Shown here piece by piece: positions 36,033 through 44,312 of a DNA stretch of 45,958 nt. Positions within the stretch are counted from its first letter, which is position 1; every line of letters begins with the position of its first letter. The notes below the pieces were generated by a model that did no database searches, was not told the DNA's origin, and saw nothing but the letters and a program-made list of their open reading frames with translations. The stretch spans positions 1 through 45,958 of the forward strand of contig CAJCHW010000167.1 in the NCBI GenBank assembly GCA_903970125.1. Direction: 5' to 3'. A program made the position numbers and the translations under genes. Source of the stretch: Chlamydiota bacterium. Lineage in GTDB: Bacteria > Actinomycetota > Thermoleophilia > Solirubrobacterales > Solirubrobacteraceae.

Positions 36033-36605
36033 TTATTGACTAATCAAGTGTCTTCGGAAAGGCCGCATGAACCCGCGGCCCCGTCGGCCCCGGCGGCTTG
36101 TGAGAGCGTGGACCATGCCGTCGCCTCGTGGGTGCGTCTGCTGCGTGGCCACGCAGCTCTGCGCCGCTTGGTGAGTACCCAGTTGCAAGCCAATCACGGT
36201 CTGACTGTGAGCGAGTACGAGGCGCTGTTGTTGCTGGAGGAAGCCGATGGTCACAGGCTTAGGGGGGTCGATCTGGTGGCGGGGCTTGCGCTGACGCCGT
36301 CGGGTGTCACGCGCCTGCTGGATCGGCTGCGCAAGCTTGGCTTGGTCGAGCGGGCCACGTGTGAGGGAGACGCGCGCGTGGCCTACGCGGTGCTGTTGGA
36401 CGCTGGGCATGCCCGCGTGCGCCAGGCAGCATGCGGGCACGTGGCCGCAATCCGGGCGGTCTTCGCCGAGCGCTACACAGACATCGAGCTCGGGCAGCTG
36501 GCCGAGCTGCTGGGACGGCTTCCTGGCGCGTCCGGCAGCGTTTGCCCTGCCGAGTCAACCGCCTCGATTGCCGGCGCAGCGCCGCCGGTCCCTTGTTCGG
36601 ACTGA
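36021..36605 (+). CDS. MarR-family transcriptional regulator
   Basis: Dimeric winged-helix regulator, 194 residues from GTG 36021; GTG 36048 is an alternative that would place both palindromes outside the gene. Core (about 30-150): SWVRLLRGHAALRRLV, LTVSEYEALLLLEEADGHRLRGVDLV, the recognition helix LTPSGVTRLLDRLRKLGLVER, and the wing CEGDARVAYAVLLDAG. The last 30 residues are unstructured. It is divergent from the yceI-like/FMN-reductase operon with two TTGACTRRTCAA palindromes, so it most likely represses that operon and itself. No clear ribosome site precedes either start. Confidence 0.9.
   Translation: MTPQLLTNQVSSERPHEPAAPSAPAACESVDHAVASWVRLLRGHAALRRLVSTQLQANHGLTVSEYEALLLLEEADGHRLRGVDLVAGLALTPSGVTRLLDRLRKLGLVERATCEGDARVAYAVLLDAGHARVRQAACGHVAAIRAVFAERYTDIELGQLAELLGRLPGASGSVCPAESTASIAGAAPPVPCSD
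36036..36047. promoter_or_regulatory. MarR-type operator box 2, TTGACTAATCAA
   Basis: Palindrome with 4-bp arms, similar to box 1 and centred 44 bp from it (about four helical turns). It falls in codons 6-9 of the regulator gene if GTG 36021 is the start, or directly before the alternative GTG 36048. It also touches the -35 side of the yceI promoter. Confidence 0.5.
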
Positions 36606-36794
36606 CGCTCAGTCGCCATCGGCCCAGTGTCCAACTGCGACCGTGCGATCTCGGGCCCGCTGGCCCTACGGCGTGGCCGCCGCCATTGGCAGCCTTAGCC
36701 CGCAAGAGGTGGGAGGTCGCCTTGGAGGTCCGTGGGAGCGGGGATCACCAGTGCAAGCCACCGTCAATCCAGGATCACGATCGTAGGAGTCTCG
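36606..36794. other. Non-coding gap between marR and a small ORF
   Basis: No gene, RNA or repeat is recognised here. The stretch has less regular codon-position GC than its neighbours. The following 36795-36968 holds a possible small gene, and 36969-37031 contains AGCGGCACC twice, 20 bp apart, with no clear terminator. Confidence 0.4.
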
Positions 36795-36968
36795 ATGTCA
36801 GTACGCGACAAGCTTGTAGAGCTCGCTTACGTCCGGTGGGAGCTGCGCCAACGGGCCGACGCGCGTGAGCAAGCTGACGCCCTCGAGGGCGCCACCAACC
36901 CCGGGCGCAAGGTGTATCCGGCCCAGCGGGGTCGGCAGACACAGCGACAGCCGGTAACCAGCAGCTGA
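36795..36968 (+). CDS. Possible small protein, 57 residues
   Basis: ATG 36795 with TAGGAG 7 bases upstream, the best ribosome site in this gap. The product starts MSVRDKLVELAYVRWELRQR, which would form an amphipathic charged helix, and ends in a polar basic tail. No homologue is recognised. It stands alone between the marR gene and the convergent ino1 gene. Its support is the ribosome site and a plausible helix only. Confidence 0.4.
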   Translation: MSVRDKLVELAYVRWELRQRADAREQADALEGATNPGRKVYPAQRGRQTQRQPVTSS

Positions 36969-37031
36969 CCCGTCTGGCATAGCGGCACCGCGGGGCCACA
37001 GCGGCACCCGCGCGTGAGCGCGTAGAACTCG

Positions 37032-38273
37032 CTAGCCGCTGCCGGCAGCCGTGCCGGTGCGCTTCTTGGTGCGCGTGCGCCGCGAGGCTTTCGGCGGGCC
37101 CGAGTACTTGGCGATGAATTTCTCGGTCTCCTCGCGGGCCAGATTGTCTGGGCGCTGTGTGTGGGGAGACTTCATCAGGTAGGACGACGGCCCATCGAGC
37201 TGGCCGCCGATGCCATGGTTGAGCGCGAGCTTGCAACAGCGAACGGCGTCAATCACGATGCCGGCGGAATTCGGTGAGTCCCAGACCTCGAGCTTGAGCT
37301 CGATGTTCAATGGCACATCGCCAAAGGCCTGGCCCTCGACGCGAATGTGTGCCCACTTGCGGTCGGTCAGCCATGGCACGTAGTCCGAGGGGCCGATGTA
37401 GATGTCCTGCGGATCGAGCTCGTGGTCCATGATCGAGGTCACGGCGCGCGTCTTTGAGATCTTCTTGGACTCCAGGCGCTCGCGCTCGAGCATGTTGTAG
37501 AAGTCCATGTTGCCGCCCACGTTCAGCTGCGATGTGCGCACCATCTTGACGCCACGGTCGGCCATCAGGCGGGCGAGGGTACGGTGCAGAATCGTGGCGC
37601 CGACCTGCGACTTGATGTCGTCGCCGATGATCGGCAGTCCGGCCTGGGCAAAGCGCCGGTCCCAGTAGTCCTCACGGGCGATGAACACGGGAATGCAGTT
37701 GACGAAGGCGCACCCGGCGTCGAGGATGTGCTCGACGTACCACTTGGTCGCCTGCTCGGAGCCGACGGGCAGATAGGAGACCACGACGTCGGTGTGCGTA
37801 TCGCGCAGAACCGCAGCGATGTCGGCCGTCTCACCGGGAGCCTTCACGATCTTCTCCTTGAGGTACTTGCCGAGCCCGTCGTGAGTCATCCCGCGGTGCA
37901 CGGGCACGCCCAAGCGCTTGGGCACCTTGGCGAAGCGCATCGTGTTGTTCTGGCCGGCCCAGATGGCCTGGCCAAGGTCCTTGCCGACCTTCTCGCGGTC
38001 GATGTCAAACGCCGCGGAGATTTCGATATCACGCACGTGGTAGCCGCCGAGGTCCACGTGCATCAGGCCCGGGACCTGTTCGCCGACCTTGGCGTCGGCG
38101 TAGTAGTGCAGGCCCTGCACGAACGCCGAAGCGCAGTTGCCCACGCCAATGATTGCCACTCGCACCTTGTCTGACTGGTAGCGGGCGCGGCCGTTGCTCG
38201 CGGCTGAGGCTCCCGTGGCGGCCGATCCATTAGCGGAAGCCGCGCCGTTGCGGCTGCTCGTCGCTCGCGTCAT
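37032..38273 (-). CDS. ino1: Inositol-3-phosphate synthase (actinobacterial type)
   Basis: Converts glucose-6-phosphate to myo-inositol-3-phosphate with bound NAD. 413 residues. An Ala/Ser/Asn-rich head (1-33) precedes [22 protein letters not shown] (the NAD fold). Then [79 protein letters not shown] (substrate/Lys-Asn region) and the basic C-terminal tail [11 protein letters not shown]. The class matches mycobacterial Ino1. TAATCT ends 8 bases before the ATG. It is third in a minus-strand run with a PAP2 enzyme and a CDP-alcohol phosphatidyltransferase, pointing to phosphatidylinositol synthesis. Confidence 0.95.
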   Translation of the reverse strand: MTRATSSRNGAASANGSAATGASAASNGRARYQSDKVRVAIIGVGNCASAFVQGLHYYADAKVGEQVPGLMHVDLGGYHVRDIEISAAFDIDREKVGKDLGQAIWAGQNNTMRFAKVPKRLGVPVHRGMTHDGLGKYLKEKIVKAPGETADIAAVLRDTHTDVVVSYLPVGSEQATKWYVEHILDAGCAFVNCIPVFIAREDYWDRRFAQAGLPIIGDDIKSQVGATILHRTLARLMADRGVKMVRTSQLNVGGNMDFYNMLERERLESKKISKTRAVTSIMDHELDPQDIYIGPSDYVPWLTDRKWAHIRVEGQAFGDVPLNIELKLEVWDSPNSAGIVIDAVRCCKLALNHGIGGQLDGPSSYLMKSPHTQRPDNLAREETEKFIAKYSGPPKASRRTRTKKRTGTAAGSG

Positions 38274-38281
38274 CTGCTGGC

Positions 38282-38287
38282 AGATTA
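38282..38287 (-). promoter_or_regulatory. -10-like TAATCT before ino1
   Basis: On the minus strand TAATCT ends 8 bases before the ATG, with TTAGCC 17 bp further upstream as a weak -35. This may give ino1 its own leaderless transcript besides readthrough from the upstream genes. Confidence 0.35.
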
Positions 38288-38306
38288 CTCGACAGATGCC
38301 CTGCGG

Positions 38307-38915
38307 CTAAGCGTCCCGCGCCGAAAGCTCGCTGCGCACGTGCCAGACACGCTGGATGACGGTGACCACGCTGAGCGCCGCCAGCACGTATACGGCAGGT
38401 GCGAGCAGCCGGAAATGCCCAAGCGATGCCCCTCGCGCAAAGATCAGGCCGACCGACAGAATCACGACCCGCACGGGCCTGGTGGCGAGGCCTACCTTGC
38501 ACGCCACCCCGAGCGCCTCGGCGCGTGCACGCGTGTAGGAAACCATCAGCGATGCAAGCACGGCCACGACCACGGCGGCGGTCGCGCCGGACGCTGCTTC
38601 GGCGGCGAAAACGGCCGCGACCGCGGTCAGGACTATGCCCTCCTCGATGCGGTCAAGCGTGGAGTCAAGAAACGCTCCAAAGGGCGTGCCCTTCCCCGAC
38701 ATGCGCGAGTACCGGCCATCGAGGGTGTCCATGATCGAGCCCACCACGAACGCCACCCCGCCAATGAAAAACAGGTGTTCGTAGACGAGTCCCGCAGCAA
38801 CCAGGTTCAGGGCCAGGCCGGTAAGTGAGATCGCATTGGGCGTCAGGCGCGATTCGATCAGGCGACCGCGCACGACCTCTCTGCGCTCGCTTATGCGCGT
38901 GCGCTCGCCGCTCAC
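38307..38915 (-). CDS. CDP-alcohol phosphatidyltransferase, probably phosphatidylinositol-phosphate synthase
   Basis: Joins CDP-diacylglycerol to an alcohol phosphate, here most likely inositol-3-phosphate from the adjacent ino1 product. GTG 38915 (AAGGAG 9 bases upstream) gives 202 residues starting just before the conserved RLTPNAISLTGL; an ATG at 38984 would overlap the PAP2 gene by 29 bp. The signature reads DTLDGRYSR...GAFLDSTLD (D-x2-D-G-x2-A-R-x8-G-x3-D-x3-D with Ser for the Ala). About six hydrophobic segments. PgsA (glycerol-3-phosphate) is the alternative, made less likely by the ino1 neighbour. Confidence 0.87.
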   Translation of the reverse strand: MSGERTRISERREVVRGRLIESRLTPNAISLTGLALNLVAAGLVYEHLFFIGGVAFVVGSIMDTLDGRYSRMSGKGTPFGAFLDSTLDRIEEGIVLTAVAAVFAAEAASGATAAVVVAVLASLMVSYTRARAEALGVACKVGLATRPVRVVILSVGLIFARGASLGHFRLLAPAVYVLAALSVVTVIQRVWHVRSELSARDA

Positions 38916-38955
38916 GCGCCGACGCTCCTTGGAGCGGGTTGCGATCTGCTCGCCC

Positions 38956-39738
38956 CTAGCCGCCGGCCCCCGTGGTGACCGCATGGAACGACCACGCCGA
39001 GGAGCGCATCCGTGCCAGCCACGTAGCGAGCCACGCAGAGATGCCGGCCGCGCATGCGCCGAGCATGGCGTCCACGATGAAGTGGTTTGCGGTCGCGATG
39101 ATCACAAACGCGATCACGAAGGGATAGATCAGCCACAGGGCACGCACCAACCGTGGGCCCACCAAGCGGGCCATCGGCCAGCCGATGACCAGCGCAAACG
39201 CGACGTGCATCGATGGCATGGCCGCATAGGGGTTTACAAAGCTTTCAAACAGGGAGCTGGAATGAGATACGTGCACGCCCGTGACGTTGGACACGGTATC
39301 GATGAAGCCCCACTCGGGCAAAAAGCGCGGCGGCGCTGTCGGGAAGGCGGCGTAGCCCACCAGCGCCAGCGCCATCGCGATCAAGAGCATGTTGCGCACG
39401 AAATAGAAGGAGTTGTTGTGGCGGATGTACATGTACAAAAGCGCGCCCACGGTGACACTGAACTGAGCGTTGAGGTAGATCCAGCTGGCCAGCGCCATCA
39501 ACACGTGGCTGCCCGACGCCCAGGCCTGGATCGAGGGCTCGACGAAGACGTGCAAGGTGCGCTCGAGCTGGATCACTTCCCGGGCGTGCTGGAACGCCTC
39601 GGTGCCGTCGCTTGAGACTACCCCGCGCACAGCGCGGTAGGCCCCGAAGGCGAGCGCGAACAGACCGAGCTGGCGCGCGACGTCAACCCACCCGTTAGGC
39701 ATGATCCGCGGTTGCATGCCACGCAAACGAGCAAGCAT
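38956..39738 (-). CDS. PAP2-superfamily membrane enzyme (inositolphosphotransferase-like)
   Basis: 260 residues with about six membrane helices. PAP2 phosphatase/transferase motifs in the Aur1/PAP2_3 arrangement: SHSSSLFESFVNPYAAMPSMHVAFAL (His in PSMH) and ATANHFIVDAMLG (the second catalytic His and Asp). The upstream FPTAPPRFLPEWGFIDTV is also typical of that subgroup. Such proteins either dephosphorylate lipid phosphates or move inositol phosphate between lipids. It is first of three minus-strand genes with a phosphatidylinositol-type synthase and ino1. TAGGCT ends 6 bases before the ATG (leaderless candidate). Confidence 0.85.
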   Translation of the reverse strand: MLARLRGMQPRIMPNGWVDVARQLGLFALAFGAYRAVRGVVSSDGTEAFQHAREVIQLERTLHVFVEPSIQAWASGSHVLMALASWIYLNAQFSVTVGALLYMYIRHNNSFYFVRNMLLIAMALALVGYAAFPTAPPRFLPEWGFIDTVSNVTGVHVSHSSSLFESFVNPYAAMPSMHVAFALVIGWPMARLVGPRLVRALWLIYPFVIAFVIIATANHFIVDAMLGACAAGISAWLATWLARMRSSAWSFHAVTTGAGG

Positions 39739-39850
39739 CGCGCCAGCCTATCGCAGCATGTAAACGACGGCCGCCGTCTCGGCATCTGGACGCTTCCAAG
39801 CGCTCCCGCGCCCAAGGTTGCAGCTGCCTAAGGGTTGCGGCGGGCGGCTG

Positions 39851-41524
39851 TCAGCGGCAGCGGGCGCCGTGATCAAAGACCCGTGTCAGCGAAAACGCCA
39901 TCTTCACGCGCGCTACGCCTGCAAAAACAGCGTCGACAGCGGTCCAACCGCCGGGCGTCGATGCTACGCAGCCGTGACCGGCCTCCAGCTCCCAGTAGGG
40001 CGAATAGTGCACGCGCACCAGATAAGTCCCGGGGTGCGGCACAGCGAGCGAGAAGCTGTCTGCGCCCCATCCGATCACCTTCGCCCCCGCGCTCGCAAGC
40101 CCGGGCGAGCCCGAGACAGCGAACAGCCGCCAGTGTGCCGAGCGCCAGACTTCGCGCAGATATGGCAAGCCGGCGACGATCAAGGATGCCTCGTCATGGC
40201 CTGCATCGTCCAGGCTCGCGTCGGGCAGAGCGACGTAAGTGACGCCGTTTGCGTCGAGCCACCCGCGATAGGCGGACGCTTGGAGCTTGCGTCCGTAGAA
40301 CAGTGCTGCGTACCGCGTATCAAGCTGACGATCCCACCCCCGGGCCAGTGCGACCCCGCCACTGTCATGCCGGCTGCCAACCTGCGCCAGAAACTCCGCC
40401 TCGGAGTGAGTTTTGGTCATGGGCACCTCAACGCGCGCCGGCGCGCCTCCGGTGAGTTGGTGCAACTCGTCGGCGAGCGGGGTGTAGTAGTCGGCGCTCA
40501 GCGACGGCTGGCCGGAGATCGCTACGAGGTCACGCAGCGGCGTGACGAGAGCCCAGTACAGAAGCACCGGTGTGGCCACCATCAGCAGTTTGGGACGCGA
40601 GTCCCAAAGCACGCCGGCAATGACGGGTCCTGCGAGCAAGGCACCGAGGCGCGCGGCATTGCCTCCCACGGGAGTGTGCAGGGCATATGCGAAGCAGAGC
40701 GCCATCGCATAAAGCCCGATTCCCAGGCGCAGCGTTCGCCACCTGGGAGCAGTGATGAGACCGACGATCACTACGCCGGCAAGCTCGGGCCAGAAAGCCG
40801 ATGGGGCAAACGGCTCGTAGCCACCTTCCGGGAAGGCCACAGCAAACGCCAACGGGGCGATCACTGCGCAGGCCGCCAAGGCAACGCCATTGAAGACCGT
40901 GGGGGTGCGCCGATGGTGCCCCCCCCGGGCCCACAGGGCCGCGAGCGCGTTCGCCAGGGCCGCCAGCGCCAAAAATGCGGCGGCGACGGGGCTGGCTAGG
41001 CCGGTGCAGAAAGCGAGCAGGAATGCGGGCAGCAGGCGCCGTCGCTGGAACGCCAGCAGCGCGCCCAGTGCGATCACCAGGCCGAGCTCATAGGGGACGC
41101 GCCCGGAGAGCATCTCGCCGCTCAGGCTGAGGGCAAACCAGACGGCAGCGGCCGTGCCCGCGCGCCCGCCGAACGCGCTTCGGGCAATGCCGGCAAACAG
41201 CACGGTGGCGAGCACCGTGGACAGCGCCAAGAGGGTGCGCACGCCCAAGACGGCGCTCAGCACAGGTGAGAGCAGCGAGTAGCCCAGCAGGTAGTGGCCG
41301 CCGTACCAGCCGTTGTCCCAGAGGGTGAAGCCGGCGCGGGAGAATAGCTGGGCGCGATACGCGGCGGTGGCGAGGTCGCCAGCCGGGGGCGCCACGATCA
41401 GGTAGGCGATGGCGAGCACCGCAGCGAAGCCGCCGGCGATGCCTACGGTCGGCATCCACGAGGGGCCGGGATCGTGCTCCGCCGGCGCCTGCCCACCGTG
41501 AGCGCGAACTGGCAGTCGAGCCAT
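39851..41524 (-). CDS. Large polytopic membrane protein, GT-C/YfhO-like, paralogue 2
   Basis: 557 residues from ATG 41524 (an internal ATG at 41455 is possible). Same plan as the gene at 11694-13325: helix 1, loop with PPAGDLATAAYRAQLF and WDNGWYGGHYLLGYSLLSP, about 10 hydrophobic segments, HTPVGGNAARLGALLAGP, then a C-terminal exported domain of about 190 residues containing PGTYLVRVHYSPYWEL. The two proteins are clearly homologous but diverged, and lie 27 kb apart. It is divergent from endonuclease III with a 33-bp gap that holds a palindrome. Function unknown; a lipid-linked-sugar transferase is a reasonable guess from architecture. Confidence 0.7.
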   Translation of the reverse strand: MARLPVRAHGGQAPAEHDPGPSWMPTVGIAGGFAAVLAIAYLIVAPPAGDLATAAYRAQLFSRAGFTLWDNGWYGGHYLLGYSLLSPVLSAVLGVRTLLALSTVLATVLFAGIARSAFGGRAGTAAAVWFALSLSGEMLSGRVPYELGLVIALGALLAFQRRRLLPAFLLAFCTGLASPVAAAFLALAALANALAALWARGGHHRRTPTVFNGVALAACAVIAPLAFAVAFPEGGYEPFAPSAFWPELAGVVIVGLITAPRWRTLRLGIGLYAMALCFAYALHTPVGGNAARLGALLAGPVIAGVLWDSRPKLLMVATPVLLYWALVTPLRDLVAISGQPSLSADYYTPLADELHQLTGGAPARVEVPMTKTHSEAEFLAQVGSRHDSGGVALARGWDRQLDTRYAALFYGRKLQASAYRGWLDANGVTYVALPDASLDDAGHDEASLIVAGLPYLREVWRSAHWRLFAVSGSPGLASAGAKVIGWGADSFSLAVPHPGTYLVRVHYSPYWELEAGHGCVASTPGGWTAVDAVFAGVARVKMAFSLTRVFDHGARCR

Positions 41525-41530
41525 TGGCAG

Positions 41531-41549
41531 CACAGAATGCCACTCTGTG
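41531..41549. promoter_or_regulatory. Palindrome CACAGA-N7-TCTGTG in a 33-bp divergent gap
   Basis: Perfect 6-bp arms filling most of the space between the membrane-protein gene and endonuclease III. It could be an operator; no regulator is nearby to assign. Confidence 0.3.
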
Positions 41550-41557
41550 TAGTGGCG

Positions 41558-42277
41558 ATGCCCACGACCGCGCCAGGATCTCGCCACAGCGGCTCTTTCA
41601 AACCGCCCACGAGCGCGCGGGTGGCGCGTATACGCGCGCGTCTTCGCGAGGTCTATGGCATCCCGCGCATGGCCCCGCACGGCGATCCGTTGGCCGAGCT
41701 GGTCCTGACGGTGCTGTCGCAGTCGACCAACGACCGCAACCGCGATGTGGCGTACGCGGCCTTGCGTCAACGCTTCAGTTCCTGGAAGGACGTCCGCGAC
41801 GCGCCCGTGGCGCAGGTTGAGCTGGCGATTCGCCCGGGAGGGATCTCGAAGGTCAAGTCAGCGCGCATCCAGGCGATCCTGCGCGCGATCAGCGCCGATC
41901 CCCGCGAGCCGCAACGCGCGCTCTCGCTGGACTGGATGCGTTGCGCGCCAATCGCCGAAAGCAGGGCGTACCTGACTGCCTTGCCGGGCGTCGGCCGCAA
42001 GACCGCGGCCTGTGTGTTGCTCTTTGCCTACGGTCTGCGCGACGTGCCCGTGGACACCCACGTCGGCCGGGTCGGCCACCGCCTCGGCCTGCTACCCCAT
42101 CGCGCCTCATCGGACCAGCTCCACGACGCGATGCTCGCGCTCACGCCCCCGGGTGCTGAGCTTGAGTTCCACGTCAACCTGCTGCGCCACGGGCGCCGTA
42201 CCTGCCACGCCCGCACCCCCGACTGCGCCCATTGCGCGCTTGCGCGGATGTGCCCCGCGCGACGGCTGAGCGCCTAG
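41558..42277 (+). CDS. nth: Endonuclease III-like DNA glycosylase/AP lyase
   Basis: Base-excision repair enzyme for oxidised pyrimidines. 239 residues from ATG 41558. Visible: LVLTVLSQSTNDRNRDVAY (start of the fold), LPGVGRKTAACVLL (helix-hairpin-helix with the catalytic Lys, K148), VPVDTHVGRVGHRLGL (catalytic Asp, D166) and the C-terminal iron-sulfur cluster C-x6-C-x2-C-x5-C (CHARTPDCAHCALARMC). The Q-S-T-N-D segment has the usual position of Q-x-T-D in Nth. All active-site residues are present. The TAG stop lies in the first copy of the 37-bp-period repeat before dnaK. Confidence 0.9.
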   Translation: MPTTAPGSRHSGSFKPPTSARVARIRARLREVYGIPRMAPHGDPLAELVLTVLSQSTNDRNRDVAYAALRQRFSSWKDVRDAPVAQVELAIRPGGISKVKSARIQAILRAISADPREPQRALSLDWMRCAPIAESRAYLTALPGVGRKTAACVLLFAYGLRDVPVDTHVGRVGHRLGLLPHRASSDQLHDAMLALTPPGAELEFHVNLLRHGRRTCHARTPDCAHCALARMCPARRLSA

Positions 42278-42326
42278 CCCCTGATGGGGTTCGGCGCACA
42301 GGCTGAGCAATTAGCCCTTGATGGGG
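42264..42326 (+). repeat. Two direct repeats, 37-bp period, before dnaK
   Basis: GGCTGAGC-N3-TAGCCC(C/T)TGATGGGG occurs at 42264-42289 and 42301-42326 with 22 of 26 bases identical. The first copy carries the nth stop codon and a perfect hairpin CCCC-TGAT-GGGG (42278-42289). The TTGATG of the second copy is the -35 of the dnaK promoter. Either a duplicated regulator site or a duplicated terminator segment. Confidence 0.6.
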
Positions 42327-42346
42327 CATAGATAATCTGCTAGAAC
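42318..42346 (+). promoter_or_regulatory. Promoter of the dnaK operon
   Basis: TTGATG (42318-42323), 17-bp spacer, TAGAAC (42341-42346) preceded by TGC (extended -10). The leader would be about 35 bases and contains AAGGAG before the ATG at 42387. I see no HAIR or CIRCE element, although HspR control is usual in actinobacteria. Confidence 0.5.
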
Positions 42347-42386
42347 CTCACTTAGATTTATTCCGAGTAGAAGGAGCAGCAATCTG

Positions 42387-44306
42387 ATGGCAAAAACCAT
42401 AGGTATCGATTTGGGGACCACGAACTCGTGCATGGCGATACTCGAGGGTGGCGAGCCCACCGTGATCGAGAACGCCGAGGGTGGACGCACAACGCCTTCG
42501 GTGGTGGCCTTTACGGCTTCCGGCGAGCGGCTCGTGGGCACCGTGGCCAAGCGCCAGGCAGTGACCAACCCCCAAAACACGGTCTTTTCGATCAAGCGTT
42601 TCATGGGGCGCAAGGAGGGCGAGGTAAAGGCCGAGGAGGCCATCGTCCCGTACAAAGTCGTCTCCGGACCCGGTGGTGACGCACGCGTGGAAGCGGCCGG
42701 CAAGCAGTACTCCCCGCCGGAGATCTCCGCGATGATCCTGCAGAAGCTCAAGGCCGACGCGGAAGCGTATTTGGGCGACACGGTGGATTCCGCGGTGATC
42801 ACGGTGCCCGCGTACTTCAACGACGACCAGCGCCAGGCGACCAAGGATGCGGGCACGGTCGCAGGCCTGGATGTCAAGCGCATCATCAACGAGCCCACCG
42901 CGGCATCGCTCGCATACGGCCTCGACAAGGAGAGCGACCAGACCATCCTCGTCTTCGATCTCGGCGGCGGGACCTTCGATGTCTCGGTGCTTGAGATCGG
43001 CGACGGTGTCTTCGAGGTCAAGTCGACGGCGGGTGACAATCACCTCGGCGGCGACAACTTCGACAAGGCGATCGTGGACTGGCTGGTGGCGGACTTCAAG
43101 CGCGACCAGGCGATAGACCTTTCCGCCGACCCGATGGCCCTGCAACGTCTGTACGAGGCCGCCGAGAAGGCCAAGATCGAGCTCTCAACCACGCAGGAGA
43201 CCCAGATCAACCTGCCGTTCGTCACTGCTGACGCGTCCGGACCCAAGCACCTGGACACGCGCTTGACACGTGCCAAGCTCAGCGAGCTGACTGCGGACCT
43301 TTTGGACCGGGTCGTGGTACCCGTGCGCCAGGCGATGGACGACGCAAAGGACAAGGGCGTCAAGGAGATCGACCACGTCGTGCTCGTCGGCGGTATGACC
43401 CGCATGCCGGCAGTGCAGGAGAAGGTCAAGGAGCTCACTGGCTCTGAGCCTCACCGTGGCGTCAACCCCGACGAGGTCGTGGCGGTCGGTGCCGCGATCC
43501 AGGCGGGCGTGCTCGCAGGCGATGTCAAGGACGTGCTTTTGCTCGATGTGACCCCGCTCACGCTGGGCATCGAGACCAAGGGCGGCGTGATGACACGCTT
43601 GATCGAGCGCAACACCACGATCCCCACGCGCAAATCGGAGGTCTTCTCAACGGCCGAGGACAACCAGCCGTCGGTGGAGATCCACGTGCTCCAGGGCGAG
43701 CGCGAGATGGCCACCTACAACAAGTCGCTGGGCAAGTTCCAGCTGACGGGCATCCCGCCGGCTCCACGGGGCATCCCGCAGATCGAGGTCGGCTTTGACA
43801 TCGATGCCAACGGCATCCTCAATGTCTCTGCGAAGGATCTCGGCACCGGCAAGGAGCAGAAGATCGAGATCAAAGCCGGGTCGGGGCTGTCCGGCGATGA
43901 GATCAAGCGCATGGTTTCAGACGCCGAGTCTCACGCCGAGGACGACCGCAAGGCGCGCGAACTGGCCGAGGCTCGTAACGGCGCCGAGAACGCCGCCTAC
44001 CAGGCTGAGCGCCAGCTCGCCGACCTCGGCGACCAGGTCGACGAGGCCAGCAAGTCGCAGATCGAACAGGCGATCAAGGACGTGCGCGAGGTGCTCGACA
44101 GCGAGGACGCAGCCGCGATCAACGCCAGGACCGAGGCGCTACAGGTTGCGTTCCATGCGGTCTCCGAGGCCATGTACCAGCGTGCCGGTGAAGCTGCAAG
44201 CGCAGCCGGCGCAGATGGTGCGCAGGCAAACGGTGCCTCTTCAGACGGCGAGTCCGCCGAGGAAGAGGTCATCGATGCCGAGGTCGTCGAAGATCCCAAG
44301 GGGTGA
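42387..44306 (+). CDS. dnaK: Chaperone DnaK (Hsp70)
   Basis: ATP-driven chaperone, 639 residues. Nucleotide-binding domain (1-370): [61 protein letters not shown] and [14 protein letters not shown]; linker [19 protein letters not shown]; then the substrate-binding beta domain and helical lid, ending in an acidic tail rich in Ala, Gly and Glu ([14 protein letters not shown]). AAGGAG lies 9 bases before the ATG. grpE follows after 6 bp. Confidence 0.98.
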   Translation: MAKTIGIDLGTTNSCMAILEGGEPTVIENAEGGRTTPSVVAFTASGERLVGTVAKRQAVTNPQNTVFSIKRFMGRKEGEVKAEEAIVPYKVVSGPGGDARVEAAGKQYSPPEISAMILQKLKADAEAYLGDTVDSAVITVPAYFNDDQRQATKDAGTVAGLDVKRIINEPTAASLAYGLDKESDQTILVFDLGGGTFDVSVLEIGDGVFEVKSTAGDNHLGGDNFDKAIVDWLVADFKRDQAIDLSADPMALQRLYEAAEKAKIELSTTQETQINLPFVTADASGPKHLDTRLTRAKLSELTADLLDRVVVPVRQAMDDAKDKGVKEIDHVVLVGGMTRMPAVQEKVKELTGSEPHRGVNPDEVVAVGAAIQAGVLAGDVKDVLLLDVTPLTLGIETKGGVMTRLIERNTTIPTRKSEVFSTAEDNQPSVEIHVLQGEREMATYNKSLGKFQLTGIPPAPRGIPQIEVGFDIDANGILNVSAKDLGTGKEQKIEIKAGSGLSGDEIKRMVSDAESHAEDDRKARELAEARNGAENAAYQAERQLADLGDQVDEASKSQIEQAIKDVREVLDSEDAAAINARTEALQVAFHAVSEAMYQRAGEAASAAGADGAQANGASSDGESAEEEVIDAEVVEDPKG

Positions 44307-44312
44307 GCGTGA

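Noticed and set aside
38912-38984. ATG 38984 as start of the CDP-alcohol phosphatidyltransferase
   Set aside because: It would overlap the PAP2 gene by 29 bp and add an Arg-rich head; GTG 38915 has a good ribosome site and fits the family length.
42327-42386. HAIR or CIRCE heat-shock element before dnaK
   Set aside because: ACTT and GAGT arms are present, but spacing and arm sequence do not match CTTGAGT-N7-ACTCAAG, and no CIRCE repeat is seen.
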